Source of the DNA: Gentiana macrophylla
Lineage: Eukaryota; Streptophyta; Magnoliopsida; Gentianales; Gentianaceae
Assembly: GCA_026214975.1 (NCBI GenBank)
Contig: CM047806.1
Location: forward strand, 101,324,239-101,388,238
Direction of reading: 5' to 3'
Length of the DNA stretch: 64,000 nucleotides
The stretch's first letter is position 1; each line of letters starts with the position of its first letter. The notes beneath the pieces are model-generated. The model saw only the letters and a program-made list of their open reading frames with translations. It was not told the origin of the DNA and did no database searches. The position numbers and the translations under genes were made by a program. Shown here piece after piece: positions 1 to 9,910 of this stretch.

Positions 1-2268
1 ATCATCGCTTTGCGAAGTCGATGAGGCGTTAGAAGTGTCTAAAAGGTTCGGCCTAGAATTAGAGGCATCTCCTTATCAGGTGGATAGTCTAGAATAACCC
101 GATCGGTAGGGAAGACTAAATGTTCAATTTGAAGGAGAACATTAGCTACACACCGGCTGCGATCTGACTAGATTTGTCTACCATCTGAAGAGAAATGGGG
201 CGTTCTCGCATTCTTTTGTCTAGTCCGAGCTTTTTGCAAACATTTAATGGCATCACATTAATAGAGGCCCCTGAGTCGCATAAGACATTTTCGAACAAAT
301 GGCCTTCAATCTACTTAAGATATTGAAGGTGCGCCAGTCACCTCGCTTAACGACTTTTTTTGTGAAACCATTGCACGATCTTCTCGAAACACTTCTTGAC
401 CATCCCTGAAGCTTTCTCTTGCTCCACACAGAAATTCTTTAAGATACTTAGTACATTTAGGCATTTCAGTCAATACCTCGGCTAAGGGCATACTAACTTG
501 GGTGTCTCTAAGTATCCTCCTCACCCCATCATACTGCTTGTCATTAGTGAGGGCTTTCTCTTTCCTTTTTGGTGGATAAGGAAGGGCTTTATCATTCCCT
601 GTAGCTTGATTCTTTATCGCCTCATCCTCCTTATCCTTCCATCTCACAAATTTCTCTTCCTTTTTCTTAGTCAGGGGTACTGCCCCTTGACCTTCCTTCC
701 TTTCCTCATTATCAGAATTATTTTCATCCTCCGAAGAATTGTCACTAAGCTCATCATCGTTGCTTTCTTCGGCATGTGGTTTCTGATTTCCCCCTCCTGA
801 ACTCATGGCGTCAGGAGGGGCTACTCGTTTCCCGACATCTTGCCGGGTCCAGCCTTCTTACCACTTCTCAAAGTTACTTCGTTCAACTCCTCTTCTTGCC
901 CATACTCCCACACGAGGTGTGATGGCGGTGCAAACATTCACATCGACTTTGGTTTCTCTCGGTATAACTCGGAAGTTTACCGTGAGTCTGCTTGCTTCTT
1001 TGATGCGCCATCGACCAACTTGTCTCTCAATTGCTTTAACACTAGTAGACGAGTCTTTACCATGTCTACCACTCATCGAATTTGTGTTGAGGACACATGA
1101 GGTGGTATGATTGTTGTTCGAGTTTGATTCCAGCCACCTTGAGGCCTTTGGGAGTTACGAGCGGGCCTTTGATAGTTCGAGTTGAAAGAATTTGAATTTG
1201 AAGGGCGGATGGTAACTTGGCTTGATTGAAGTTTTGTCTTTGAAATCTGAGTAGTTACAGTTCTGGTTGAAGTTTCGGAAGGGTTGGTTTTGATTATCCA
1301 TTAGATTTACCTCCTCCGTCATTTCATTCTGCTGAGTTTCAAGATAATTTGAATCGAAGGTGCATCCCGAAGATTGGCCAACGCTTGCTTATTAATTCCA
1401 TCCGAGCAACCAACGAGTTGTGTATCGGGATTGTTTGCCGTGCCTTTCTTTCTTAACAATATTGGTCTTCTTGGGAGTCGACCACATATTGTTCTTGGCT
1501 ATTGTCTCGGCCACTCTATAGCGATCTCATCACCTCCCCTAAGAAGGATCCATGAGTTTGTGAGTCAAGATAGTCTCTATTAGGTTGAGAGACACCTCAG
1601 TAAAAGCAGTTCCAACAACTCATATCTGTCATATCCGTGGTTGGGGCACTTCCTCATCAACAGATTTAATCTCTCCCAAGCCTTGCCAGCAGTCTCATCC
1701 TCCAACTGCTCAAAACGTAGCTATTTCCCGTTTCATTTCCATAATCTTGCACTGGTGAAACCCACTTAAGAGCGAAGGCTCTTTTGACATCATTCCATGT
1801 ATGGAGGAATGATGTGCTAACGATTTAAACCATCTGCTTGCTTCACCTTTCAAAGCAAAAGGAAATAGCTTCAACTTTACGATCTCGGAATCAACACCAG
1901 GATAATGGCACCTTCACAGATTTGTGCGAATGTGGACAAGAAGTCGTGTGGATCTTCTGAAGCGATACCATGGAACGAGCTATTCGAACTAGAGCAACTA
2001 CTCCGTTCTTTAGATCAAAGTTCGCTCCTCCCATGTCGGGAGGGCGAATAGTCTATGTCCTCGAGAAAATCTTGATTAAGATATGGAGTGTAGGGGTCTG
2101 GTTCGATTGATTAAAAAATTGGTTTTAGGCGGAATTGTTGAAGTTGTTGATTTATGCCCGACTTCTTGATTCTGTTGTTCTTTGCGCAGAGCTTGCATCT
2201 GTTGAAGGAGTAAATTTAAGCGAGCTTGGGGATCGAGGATTTGGAATTGGTGGATCTTGATCCGCCAT
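1..2268 (-). pseudogene. Athila/Tat-type Ty3/gypsy gag-protease, broken, runs off the window
   Basis: This is the gag and protease part of a minus-strand Ty3/gypsy element. Gag packages the RNA genome and the protease matures the polyprotein. The start is taken at the ATG ending at 2268 (MADQDPPIPNPR), just after the leader. The gag core is visible near 1630-1703 (KAWERL..LMRKCPNHG, the W-R-CPHHG box of Athila/Tat gag). An acidic linker and a typical pre-protease segment (YPPKRKEK, then MPKCTKYLKEFL) lie at 315-806. The aspartic protease active site CDSGASINVMPL is at about 243-290, followed by a flap and ILGRTFLDTSN near 1-60. Stops and frame changes occur in gag and again in the protease (in-frame TAG near 140), so it is a remnant. 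Reverse transcriptase would lie left of the window. No zinc knuckle is seen, as is common in this lineage. Confidence 0.85.
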
Positions 2269-2896
2269 TTTATCAAATCGGGGAGAAGCCTTCTTCTAAG
2301 GATAGATCGTTCGGGCTCGGGATCAAAGATGAGAGGTCCTTCTTACTTCGTTTGCATAAACCAGGAAGAAAGGAAAGGGAAGAAATCAACCCTTTGGGGT
2401 TGATTAGAATAGGTTTAGAAAAGATTAGATGGTTTAGAGTGAGAAAAGGAAAGAGAGAAAAAGAGAAGAAAGAAAAGAAGTGATGATTGAGCAGTGAATC
2501 GGCGTCGGTGTTAGTGGGCGTTCGTTGAATCGAACGCTCGTTCAATTGAATGAGCGTTCGTTCGAGAGGACAGAATTGAGGTGGGCGGGCGTTCAAGTTG
2601 TGAGCGCTTTCGTTCAACTCGGAAACCTAAAAACTAAGGTTATCACAAACTTAAAAGCGAGATAAAAACAATTATGGAAACTAAAAGGAAACCTATGGAA
2701 ATAAATCTCCAACTTATAGGAACAAATCTAAATTATCAAAAGCTAAGAAAATTAATGAAGGAAAAATAAAATCAAATAAAATAAGGTAAAACGAAAACAA
2801 AAATAAGAGTAATTCTAGAATTTAGACCTACAAGTTAAAATAAAAATTAAAATCGATATAATAATTTATACAAAAAGAATCCGACAACCGTTACCG
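2269..2896 (-). other. Untranslated leader of the minus-strand Athila/Tat element
   Basis: This non-coding stretch lies between the primer binding site and gag. Its gag-proximal part (2507-2615) holds repeated dyads of the form GAACG-NN-CGTTC (for example 2532-2543), the same kind found in this element's LTR. The remainder is A-rich and shows nothing else. Confidence 0.6.
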
Positions 2897-2914
2897 ATTC
2901 CCGCAACGGCGCCA
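2897..2914 (-). promoter_or_regulatory. Primer binding site for tRNA-Asp
   Basis: Read on the minus strand, the site begins TGGCGCCGTTGCGGGAAT. This is close to the complement of the 3' end of plant tRNA-Asp, the usual primer of Athila/Tat elements. It lies 6 bp from the LTR edge at 2921 and fixes the element's orientation. Confidence 0.85.
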
Positions 2915-2920
2915 AAAACT

Positions 2921-4505
2921 TGTTCGGTAAAAACGTGTTTTAAATTTATAAACCGAAACACCCCAAGTATAAGGTTACAGAGTAAAGGATGTTATCGGGT
3001 CGTCTAAGGAATGGAATGTTTATCGATTCAAGTATAAACCTATATCGATTATGTCACACTTATAAACTAAACTAATACGAAACTAACTAAAACCTAAAAA
3101 TTACCAACTAAAACTAAAACAGAATAAGAACAAGCGGAAAATAATAAAAGCAGAAGCCAGACGGCGTTCACTTATATGAGCAGCGTGCAAAGCGAATCTA
3201 CCGGACGGGCGTGCGCTGTTGCGGACGAGCGTCCAACTACGATCGAATGAAAAAATTGCGAAAAAGTTGCAGAAATTAGGGTTTATAAAACTAGAACTTA
3301 ACTAAACTTAATCTAAAGATTAAACTAATGATTCGATTAATAAACAATGAAGGAAAACACAATGAGGCAGCGAATCCACCCATCAACCAACAACCCCAAC
3401 TAGATGGTGATCTAAGATGTAGTTTTAGTGGTGATTTATTCACGAATCCAATTAAATATCTTCAATCAAATTCTAGGGTTTCGTTTATCTTTTCAAATAA
3501 ACTAAACATACAATCAACACGAAATCACGAGGTTGTTTCCAAACTCTTACTCAACTAATCATGCATAATCTCTTAAAACACGAATAATTGCATCACTTGA
3601 GCGAAATAGAACTTAAACCAATATATTTTCATACATAGATCCAAGCATATAGATATAGATAAATCGTTTCATCAAATCGTTAATTCCAACAAAACGTGAT
3701 CAATACAAAACAGCATCCAAAGTGATGAAAAACTATAAATTAAACTCACTAATCATAAAGCATCGAACTCTACAGTTGGTTGTGTTGATGATGGGCTTCC
3801 TCCGTCGACTCACTTGCAGGATTCTAGCCAACAATCATGTTGAAGATGATTGTTGGTTGGGAGATTTGCATCTCTGTGAAATTAGGGTTCTCTGGCCGCA
3901 GCTTTTTGGTGAATTTGCGATCTCAATTATGTGGTCTATCCCTTAGGGTTGGGGCTGCCGCTTTATTTATAGAGTTTTGAGTCGGTTAGGGTTAAGTCGG
4001 CAACGGACGCCCGTTTGGTCTTATGGACGCCCGTCCAGAATGCCTGGACGCTGAGTAAACGCTCGTTCATCCTCCGTCTGAACTCTCTGAATGTAAACAC
4101 AATTCCGACGCTCGTTCACTTTATCAAACGCCCGTGCAGAGTGGACGCTGCACCTGACGCTTCGTTTGAATCGCTTAGGACGATTTCTTCATCTTTATCC
4201 AATTTCTTCAAGCCAATTCCAACTCTATCTCTTATGATTCGACTTGAGCTTCATTTATCCACTTATAGCACTCGAAGATTAACTCCTACATGATAAATAA
4301 ACAATGCCAAAAATGTAATAAAATCCAAATGATACTAATTCCATTAAATCAACACTTAAAACCATCAATTTTGCATACAACCCTCTTAAAATCATCTTTA
4401 TTAAATAATTACACTTAAAACCTTAATTCTCATGTAAATTATGCAAATGTGGGGAAAATAATAATGAAATATACCCTTAATAATCATATAAATATGGCCT
4501 TAACA
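2921..4505 (-). mobile_element. 5' LTR of the minus-strand Athila/Tat element
   Basis: The LTR is bounded by TGTT at 2921 and AACA at 4505; a boundary at 4507 is also possible. Read on the minus strand it has a TATA box, CTATAAATAAAG, at about 3961-3972. Directly upstream of it, at 4001-4165, is a run of CG-rich dyads (GGACGCCCGTCC, AACGCTCGTT and variants). Two more, at 3203-3234, lie on the transcribed side. Short ORFs inside are not genes. The far LTR is outside the window, so no target duplication can be tested. Confidence 0.7.
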
Positions 4506-4507
4506 CA

Positions 4508-4610
4508 CCTCGATATTTTGAAATGCATGCATGTACCGTAAAGTTGATTCCTTGGTATTGTTTGAACGCCTAATTTACTCGAGGATGAGTAAAGGCTAAG
4601 TGTGGGGTGG
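4508..4610 (+). mobile_element. 3' end of a plus-strand Athila/Tat element with polypurine tract
   Basis: The sequence ends in TGTGGGGTGG (4601-4610) immediately before the LTR that starts TGATAGG. This is a typical Athila/Tat polypurine tract, the primer for plus-strand DNA synthesis. The rest of the internal region is displaced by the minus-strand insertion to its left. Confidence 0.6.
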
Positions 4611-6172
4611 TGATAGGAACCAGCTTTACATTACATTTCTGTACAGTTCAGCCCACGATTATCACATTTCTCGCATGTTTTGGGTGAGTTTAGACCATAT
4701 TTTGAGTATTAAATGGGGTATTATTGTACGGCGAGTGACTGTCGGTTTTTCGTAAACTCGACCTTATTTTAGCATTTTATACTCATTTTTCCCGAGCACC
4801 AGTAGTTTGTGGGGTTATGCGTTTGCTTGTTGTTTTCATATGGATGCAGGACTAGGGTGTCTCGAGAGCCCGAAAGGCGAGAAGTATGAAGTTTAGACGT
4901 GTCCGAGGCGAAACACGGAGGTTGAAGGTGAAAAAGTGAAGATTTTGGCTGCAAATGGCTGTCCGGACGGACAAGATGTTGTGTCCGGACGGCTAACTCA
5001 CTGGTTTTCGGGAAAACTTTGATGAAGAACCCGTCCGGACGGACAGAATCATCATCCGGACGGACAAGAGCATCTCATCCGGACGGACATCTATGCATCC
5101 GTCCGGACACCTGGAGAATCAAGAACAGTCCGGCCGGACATTGAGGACATCCGGACGGACATAAGCTTTTCTATATAAGGCTGCTCATTTTCTCACAGCA
5201 GCCAAGTAGAAAAAGAGGGCGATAATATTAGATAGTTTTGGAGATTTTGGGCGATTTTCTTCGTCTTTTAGAGTTAGACTAAGTGTTATATATCATTAGA
5301 ATCCTCTTTCAATCCTCTCTTTGATCTACTAACTTTTAGCTTCGATCCGTAACTTTTCACTTGACAAAAATTCGATCTTTTGTAAGCACATTTGGCACCT
5401 CCTTCAAGTTGAGTAAAGTAAGTATGTTTTCTTGTTATTTTATTGTTGTCGTGATGTGTTTCTTCCGTTTTTATTGCCTATATTCGATTATGAGTAGCTA
5501 GATTCCTTGTATGGTTGAACTATGTGAAGGCGGGTGAAACGCCGTTAGATTGATGAACCGGGAGGTAGTGTAGTGCGTAAATAAACGTTTTAATTGATAA
5601 TCCGCATCACGAAACTTGTTTTGATTGTTTTAATAGCTTTGAATGAGATTGACAACTTTGTTCATTGTTGCACACACGTAGCTTATAAATGTATGTTGCG
5701 GTGACGTGTGGGAACGGGGTTTCGGGACCGTAGAAGTGTTGGATTTTAAAGGTAGTTTGACACCTACCCGTGTACTAGATTGACGCCCTAGTCATCAAGT
5801 CCGGTTCAATACGGGTTTGTCCATGAGTTATCGTTAGACGGTGAAATAAGGTAAGGCACACTCCCGGGGTAATCTATTTAAGGGTAAAGTAATCCGTTGG
5901 ATCATAGTTCGGCCATACTTCTTTTAATCGTTTAGAAATTCGAGTAGTGTAAACTTTCTTTTATGCAATAGTATAACTTCATTTCTATCTGTTTGACCTG
6001 AACTGAGTGCTAAGTCAACTGCGGTACTCAAAAACCAATCTCTGTGGGTTCGACCTCGGACTCCTCAAGCACTATCCTACGATCAACCCGGTCCACTGCC
6101 GGTTAGAAAGTAGATTTTGCTAAGGTTTCGAGTTTTTACTTGATCGACCAGACCTAGAAAATCCGCTTATCA
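4611..6172 (+). mobile_element. 3' LTR of a plus-strand Athila/Tat-like element
   Basis: This 1562-bp LTR has 5-bp terminal inverted repeats (TGATA at 4611, TATCA ending at 6172). It is preceded by a polypurine tract and not followed by a primer site, so it is a 3' LTR. A TATA box, TATATAAGG, is at 5172-5180. Immediately upstream, 4961-5160 holds eight copies of a TCCGGACGGA-type palindrome. No coding capacity is seen. Confidence 0.8.
4961..5160. repeat. Eight-copy array of CCGGACGG palindromes upstream of the LTR TATA box
   Basis: Copies start near 4961, 4983, 5031, 5053, 5077, 5099, 5128 and 5149. Each has the core TCCGGACGG or its mirror form. Spacers are unequal (about 22-48 bp) and differ in sequence, so this is a reiterated motif rather than a simple tandem repeat. 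Confidence 0.85.
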
Positions 6173-6509
6173 TCAATCTAATTTGATAAATAAATTTACT
6201 TAATATTTCGTTTAGATTTCATCGAGTCGACATGTCATGTGTCGAATCTAATGATATTTATAAATACTAATGATAAAAATAAAAAGAGAAGAAATATTTA
6301 TTTGTTTTATTAAAACTACAACTACTCCAAAAAAAACAAAAAACAAAAATTAACAACTGAAACCAAAATAAACAACAAAAAGAAATATATATTCCAAGTA
6401 CTAATTTTTTTTTTTCTAACATTTACGTAGTTTTCCAAGGAAAACCCAAAGAAAAATTGTTCATATTAAATTGTGTGTCCGACACTCAAAATATACGATT
6501 AATTACAAA
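6173..6509. other. AT-rich sequence between the LTR and the Helitron end
   Basis: I see no coding frame, repeat or RNA gene here. It contains an A-rich stretch near 6320-6410. Confidence 0.5.
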
Positions 6510-6520
6510 CTAGAGGGGCG

Positions 6521-6539
6521 TACCGTGCGTTGCACGGTA
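6521..6539 (-). other. Helitron 3'-terminal hairpin
   Basis: Perfect 8-bp stem with an AAC loop, 7 bases before the terminal CTAG on the minus strand. In the Helitron family this hairpin marks the transposition stop. It is not read as a transcription terminator because no gene ends at it and no U-tract follows. Confidence 0.75.
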
Positions 6540-7020
6540 GGCCCTGTCTTATTTGAAGTTTTACGAGTCTGTGCTTTACGGCTGTGTTTTACGTGTCTTA
6601 CGCTACGTATGTTACCCTGTGCTTTATGTACATTACTCTTGTAGGAATAATGTACATTCCAAATGCATGTTTTTTGATCATTACATGCATATTACGACTA
6701 CGAGCCAAAAGCTTAAACTTAAGTTTCATTACATATGCATAAAAATGTAGTACTAAAGGCATAATTAACGTAAAGCCCCTCAACAGAAAAACATTGAGCT
6801 AGACACACGTTCTCATTTAGCTTAGAATGAGCCTCGAACAGGATAGAACGAGCATGACTCACACCGCCATGGCTCGAAGAGGCCTCAGACGTGTCCTCAT
6901 ACCTTGGCCATTGTGCCATCTGTGTTGCAACCAAGTGAGCATAGCAAACCGAGCAATCTGCACAACCACAATGCAATCTGAAAACAACACAAAATTAGAA
7001 TGCACCGACTACAGAGAGAT
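6540..7020 (-). other. Helitron 3' region, no recognised gene
   Basis: Several short open frames are present on both strands, but none resembles a family I recognise. It may include decayed captured sequence downstream of the oxidase fragment. Confidence 0.4.
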
Positions 7021-7089
7021 GCTAAGCATCCCTCCAACCATACCGGGATAGCTGCAATCGTCTCCAACATCATCGCTCGGCATCCATAT
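7021..7089 (-). pseudogene. AOX: Alternative oxidase fragment, second piece
   Basis: The minus strand reads YGCRAMMLETIAAIP and then, one frame away, GMVGGML. This is the diagnostic plant alternative oxidase segment that includes the first di-iron ligand (E of LET) in the membrane-bound quinol oxidase of mitochondria. One base is missing in the CCCGG run near 7050, shifting the frame. The match stops after GGML, so the di-iron domain is incomplete. The acceptor side is also altered: AG is followed by ATATGG where the family needs an Arg codon before Tyr. It is a captured fragment. Confidence 0.8.
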
Positions 7090-7254
7090 CTTGTTTGTTT
7101 TGAAAACAGACCACAAAATTGAAAGCAATCATATATTAATCTCATGGTCACACCCAAAAACAGAGTATTTAAACATTTTCTATTGAAAATAGAACACAAA
7201 ATGTTCTTAGATTAAAGGGAATCAAATCACAAAGGGAATCAAATCACAGGATAC

Positions 7255-7442
7255 CTGAAAGAACAAGTCGGTGGGCCAACGGAGAGCTTTGACAGTGTAA
7301 TAGGCTACCTTGTCCAAGAATGTCACAGGTTTATGATGTTTATCCAGACTTATTGACAAATCAGCATCCCATAGCTTAGGATACGAAGGTACGTATAGCG
7401 AAAATGATTGCGCGTGTCTACGATGTGGCAATGCAACACGTT
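7255..7442 (-). pseudogene. Chimeric exon: beta-hexosaminidase joined to alternative oxidase
   Basis: The exon begins after a TGCAG acceptor (7443-7447) and ends at a GTATCC donor below 7255. Its first part reads [10 protein letters not shown], then [14 protein letters not shown], matching plant HEXO3-type beta-hexosaminidase just before the GH20 catalytic region. From about 7368 down it reads [31 protein letters not shown] and TDLFFQ, which is alternative oxidase. The join is inside an exon at KLWD|ADLS, where both parents may have had TGG-GA, suggesting microhomology. Two extra bases after VDT (CGCG near 7411) break the hexosaminidase frame. Neither parental active site is complete, so no enzyme is expected. 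Confidence 0.85.
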
Positions 7443-7652
7443 CTGCACTTAAAAATGACGGTATTAGCCTTTAAATAAACCGATCCTACGGAAAATTTTT
7501 AGGTGGTCACTCCTCATATATACGAACTTTTCTGCCATTTACTCGTTAAAACACGAACGCGTAAATAACAAAATGCTCTGTATTCAAAGTCATTACCTGA
7601 GGGCTGAGAAATAAAGAATAAAATATATATATATAGAGATATATTTACATAC
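7443..7652 (-). other. Intron of the captured hexosaminidase gene
   Basis: AT-rich spacer with a GTATGT donor at its minus-strand 5' end and a TGCAG acceptor at its 3' end. No other feature is seen. Confidence 0.6.
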
Positions 7653-7723
7653 CAATTTTGAATAGGCCATTGAGTCAATAACCTTCTTTATCGCAGGCAA
7701 TGTCACATAGTGTGTAGAAGTAT
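7653..7723 (-). pseudogene. Beta-hexosaminidase (HEXO3-like) exon, 71 bp
   Basis: Minus-strand exon between a CCCACAG acceptor and a GTATGT donor. It encodes DTSTHYVTLPAIKKVIDS-MAYSKL, the GH20 segment around the DTSRHY motif. Its 5' phase fits the exon at 31716-31827 exactly: the split Asp codon G|AT is restored across the intron that now holds the chromovirus array. The frame is open and both splice sites look normal. Confidence 0.85.
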
Positions 7724-7797
7724 CTGTGGGAAAAAAAACAGAAGCAACAAATTAAGAATAAATCATGAAATAACATTCTTTAGCTAAAATTAAACTT

Positions 7798-7802
7798 GGT
7801 AA
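7798..7802. repeat. Target site duplication GGTAA, left copy
   Basis: GGTAA directly precedes the first chromovirus LTR. An identical GGTAA (31674-31678) directly follows the fourth LTR. No such pair flanks the inner LTRs. Confidence 0.9.
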
Positions 7803-9811
7803 TGTAATATTCCGATTTTCGGGAAAGGGCAGACGTGTCATTTTGCGAAAACGAAATATTGGGTTCGGTTCCTTTTATTCGGAGTTTAAGTATTTGTTAA
7901 ATTATATATGTATATTTCGAAATATATATATGTATATAGTTAAGGAAGATAATAAGATCTTTATCCTTTTTTTGGGATTTATCTTATTATAAAGGAAGAT
8001 AATAAGATCTCTATCTTTTTTTTGGGATTTTCTATTTAAGGAGAATAAATCCCCACAATTCTTATAACCTACTAGAAATCAGATTTTCTCCACCTCCATA
8101 TACTCTCTGCGTGTGTGAGCCAAAAATTAGGGTGAGAGTTTTTCAATCAATTCATTAAAGCAATTCTTGACGGTTTTCGATCGAGTAGTAAAGCGCCGGA
8201 ATCGTTGTGAAGAAGGCAACGTTTTGATTGCAGAAAGTTGAAGCTTTGATAAGAGAAAGATCGGTTTTAGCTGCTGTTTCTCTGAGTTTTGCTGTTGGAA
8301 TAAGCTTGCTAAAGGTAAGAAGCTCTTCCTACAATCTAATTGTGGTTTAGAGTAGAATAGATCATGTTTTGGATGCATATTGTATCAAGTTTTAAGCTTA
8401 GATGATGTTTAAGGATTAAGTTTTGTTTTGGATCTTAAAAGACATGTTTTTCTACTGTTTTTTCTGCTATAATTCATGTGCAAGATGTTTGGAAACGAGT
8501 AGAGACCGTTAAGGGTTGGAAAACAGGTTTTAGGGCTTTTTCTCCGTAGGATGCGTACGCATTGGCTAGCAATGCGCCGCATTCTGATGCAGATTGCTTA
8601 GAATAAGTGCACAGCGAGGATGCGCACGCATTCCAGAGTAATGCGCACGCATTGCCCCAGTTTCTATGTAATGTTGTTTTAAGCTATGTTTTGAATTTTA
8701 AACCTTAATTCATGATTAAATAACATTAATTGAATATGAACAAGCCCCGATTGAGTTTCTGATTCGTTCAGTTAAAACACCGGATGTACTCTTAAAGGGA
8801 GTTGAAGTTAGGATCCGTCGGAAGGGCATGAAAGGGCTTGTGCTTTGATGAACTAGGGTTCATCAATGTCTGTGTAATTGATAGGATGTGATGTCTAGTT
8901 GTCTAAGTGAGGGAGTAGAGCTGATAAGGGAGTATTATTCTGAAAACACTTAGGTGACTAGTTAATTCACATTAATAATTACATAAGTGTAGTAAAAGCT
9001 AAAACGTCATCTATTCTTGGTTAGGCACTAATTCAAATCGGCGATGTGATACGTTCATAAAAGGTGGACAACGCTACTGGCTCAAAAGGCTGAAGGGTAG
9101 TGGAGGAAATCCATCGAACGTATATGCATACCGGGAGATCCCGGACTACCGGTGCTAATCACCGTAGTTGGCAAGTATATCTCGTGGTGGAATTTTCACC
9201 ATGCATTGTGTCCTTGAGTAATGATGTAACAAAGATAAGCTAAGTTAGAACGTATAGTCACGACGTGTCGATGGGCATGTAGTGAACCCTAGATCGAATC
9301 GGTCTCATAAGGCAAATCTTTTAATAATAAACCTTAATTATATTGTAGCTTCTACTTCTTACTTTGTACATTGTACTTACCTCAAATGCATGTTTATTTA
9401 TGTGTTTGGGGAGAGAAGACGAGCAGTAAAATGATGAGTTCGGAGAGAACTTTGATGACGACGTTTGAGGACGCCGGAGTTGAAGACTTTGATTAATTAT
9501 TATTCATTTCTTTATTTATTTCCTAGATTTGGATTATTATTGGATTTTGTAGTTTACTTTTAGTACTTTGGAATTAAATCTTGTTTTGGGATTCGTTGGT
9601 TTTGTTTCGGATGTAATAACTTTACATTTCCTTCTCTAGTTCTTGAATTTCTATTCGAGATGTTTGAAAAAATTACCCAGTCTTTTTAGCTTCCGTTTGC
9701 TTTTATTTGATACTGACGTAGTAGAGGCTTACGTGTAATATTATTTATTTAATATTATGCGTGCGAACGCTTCGATTTCGGATAAGGACTCGTGTCCGGA
9801 GCGGGCGTTAC
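7803..9811 (+). mobile_element. Tekay LTR1 (5' LTR of the array)
   Basis: This 2009-bp LTR starts TGTAATATTCC and ends GGCGTTAC(A), with TGTAA/TTACA termini. It contains two AT-rich hairpin units (7942-8030), a TATA-like CTATTTAAGG at 8032-8041 and dyads of the ATGCG-NN-CGCAT type at 8551-8652. A good donor-like site, AAAG|GTAAGA, lies near 8313 in the transcribed part and could start a 5'-leader intron. It is about 150 bp shorter than the other LTRs because three hairpin units are absent. Confidence 0.9.
7942..8030. repeat. AT-rich hairpin tandem array in LTR1, two units
   Basis: The ~49-bp unit contains ATAATAAGATC on one arm and ATCTTATTAT on the other, so each unit can fold into a hairpin. 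There are two units here, the last being a shorter variant that runs into the TATA-like box. LTR2, LTR3 and LTR4 have five. Confidence 0.9.
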
Positions 9812-9815
9812 TGAT

Positions 9816-9829
9816 TGGTATCGAGAGAA
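9816..9829 (+). promoter_or_regulatory. Primer binding site for initiator tRNA-Met, copy 1
   Basis: TGGTATCGAGAG stands 4 bp past the LTR. The family expectation is TGGTATCAGAG, so one CAG looks miscalled. The corresponding sites in copies 2 and 3 start at 17098 and 24382 and are damaged at the same CAG. Confidence 0.75.
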
Positions 9830-9910
9830 GCGTCTTTTAGGCTTTCTTTCTATTAAGATAAGTTCTCTTTAGACCTCTTAGTAACGATTTGGTTTTCGTT
9901 GATCATCAGG

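Noticed and set aside
498..800. Plus-strand open frame opposite gag
   Set aside because: It is the antisense shadow of the acidic linker of a recognisable minus-strand gag.
6521..6539. Rho-independent-type terminator hairpin
   Set aside because: This is eukaryotic DNA, no gene ends here, and the CTAG end fits a Helitron.
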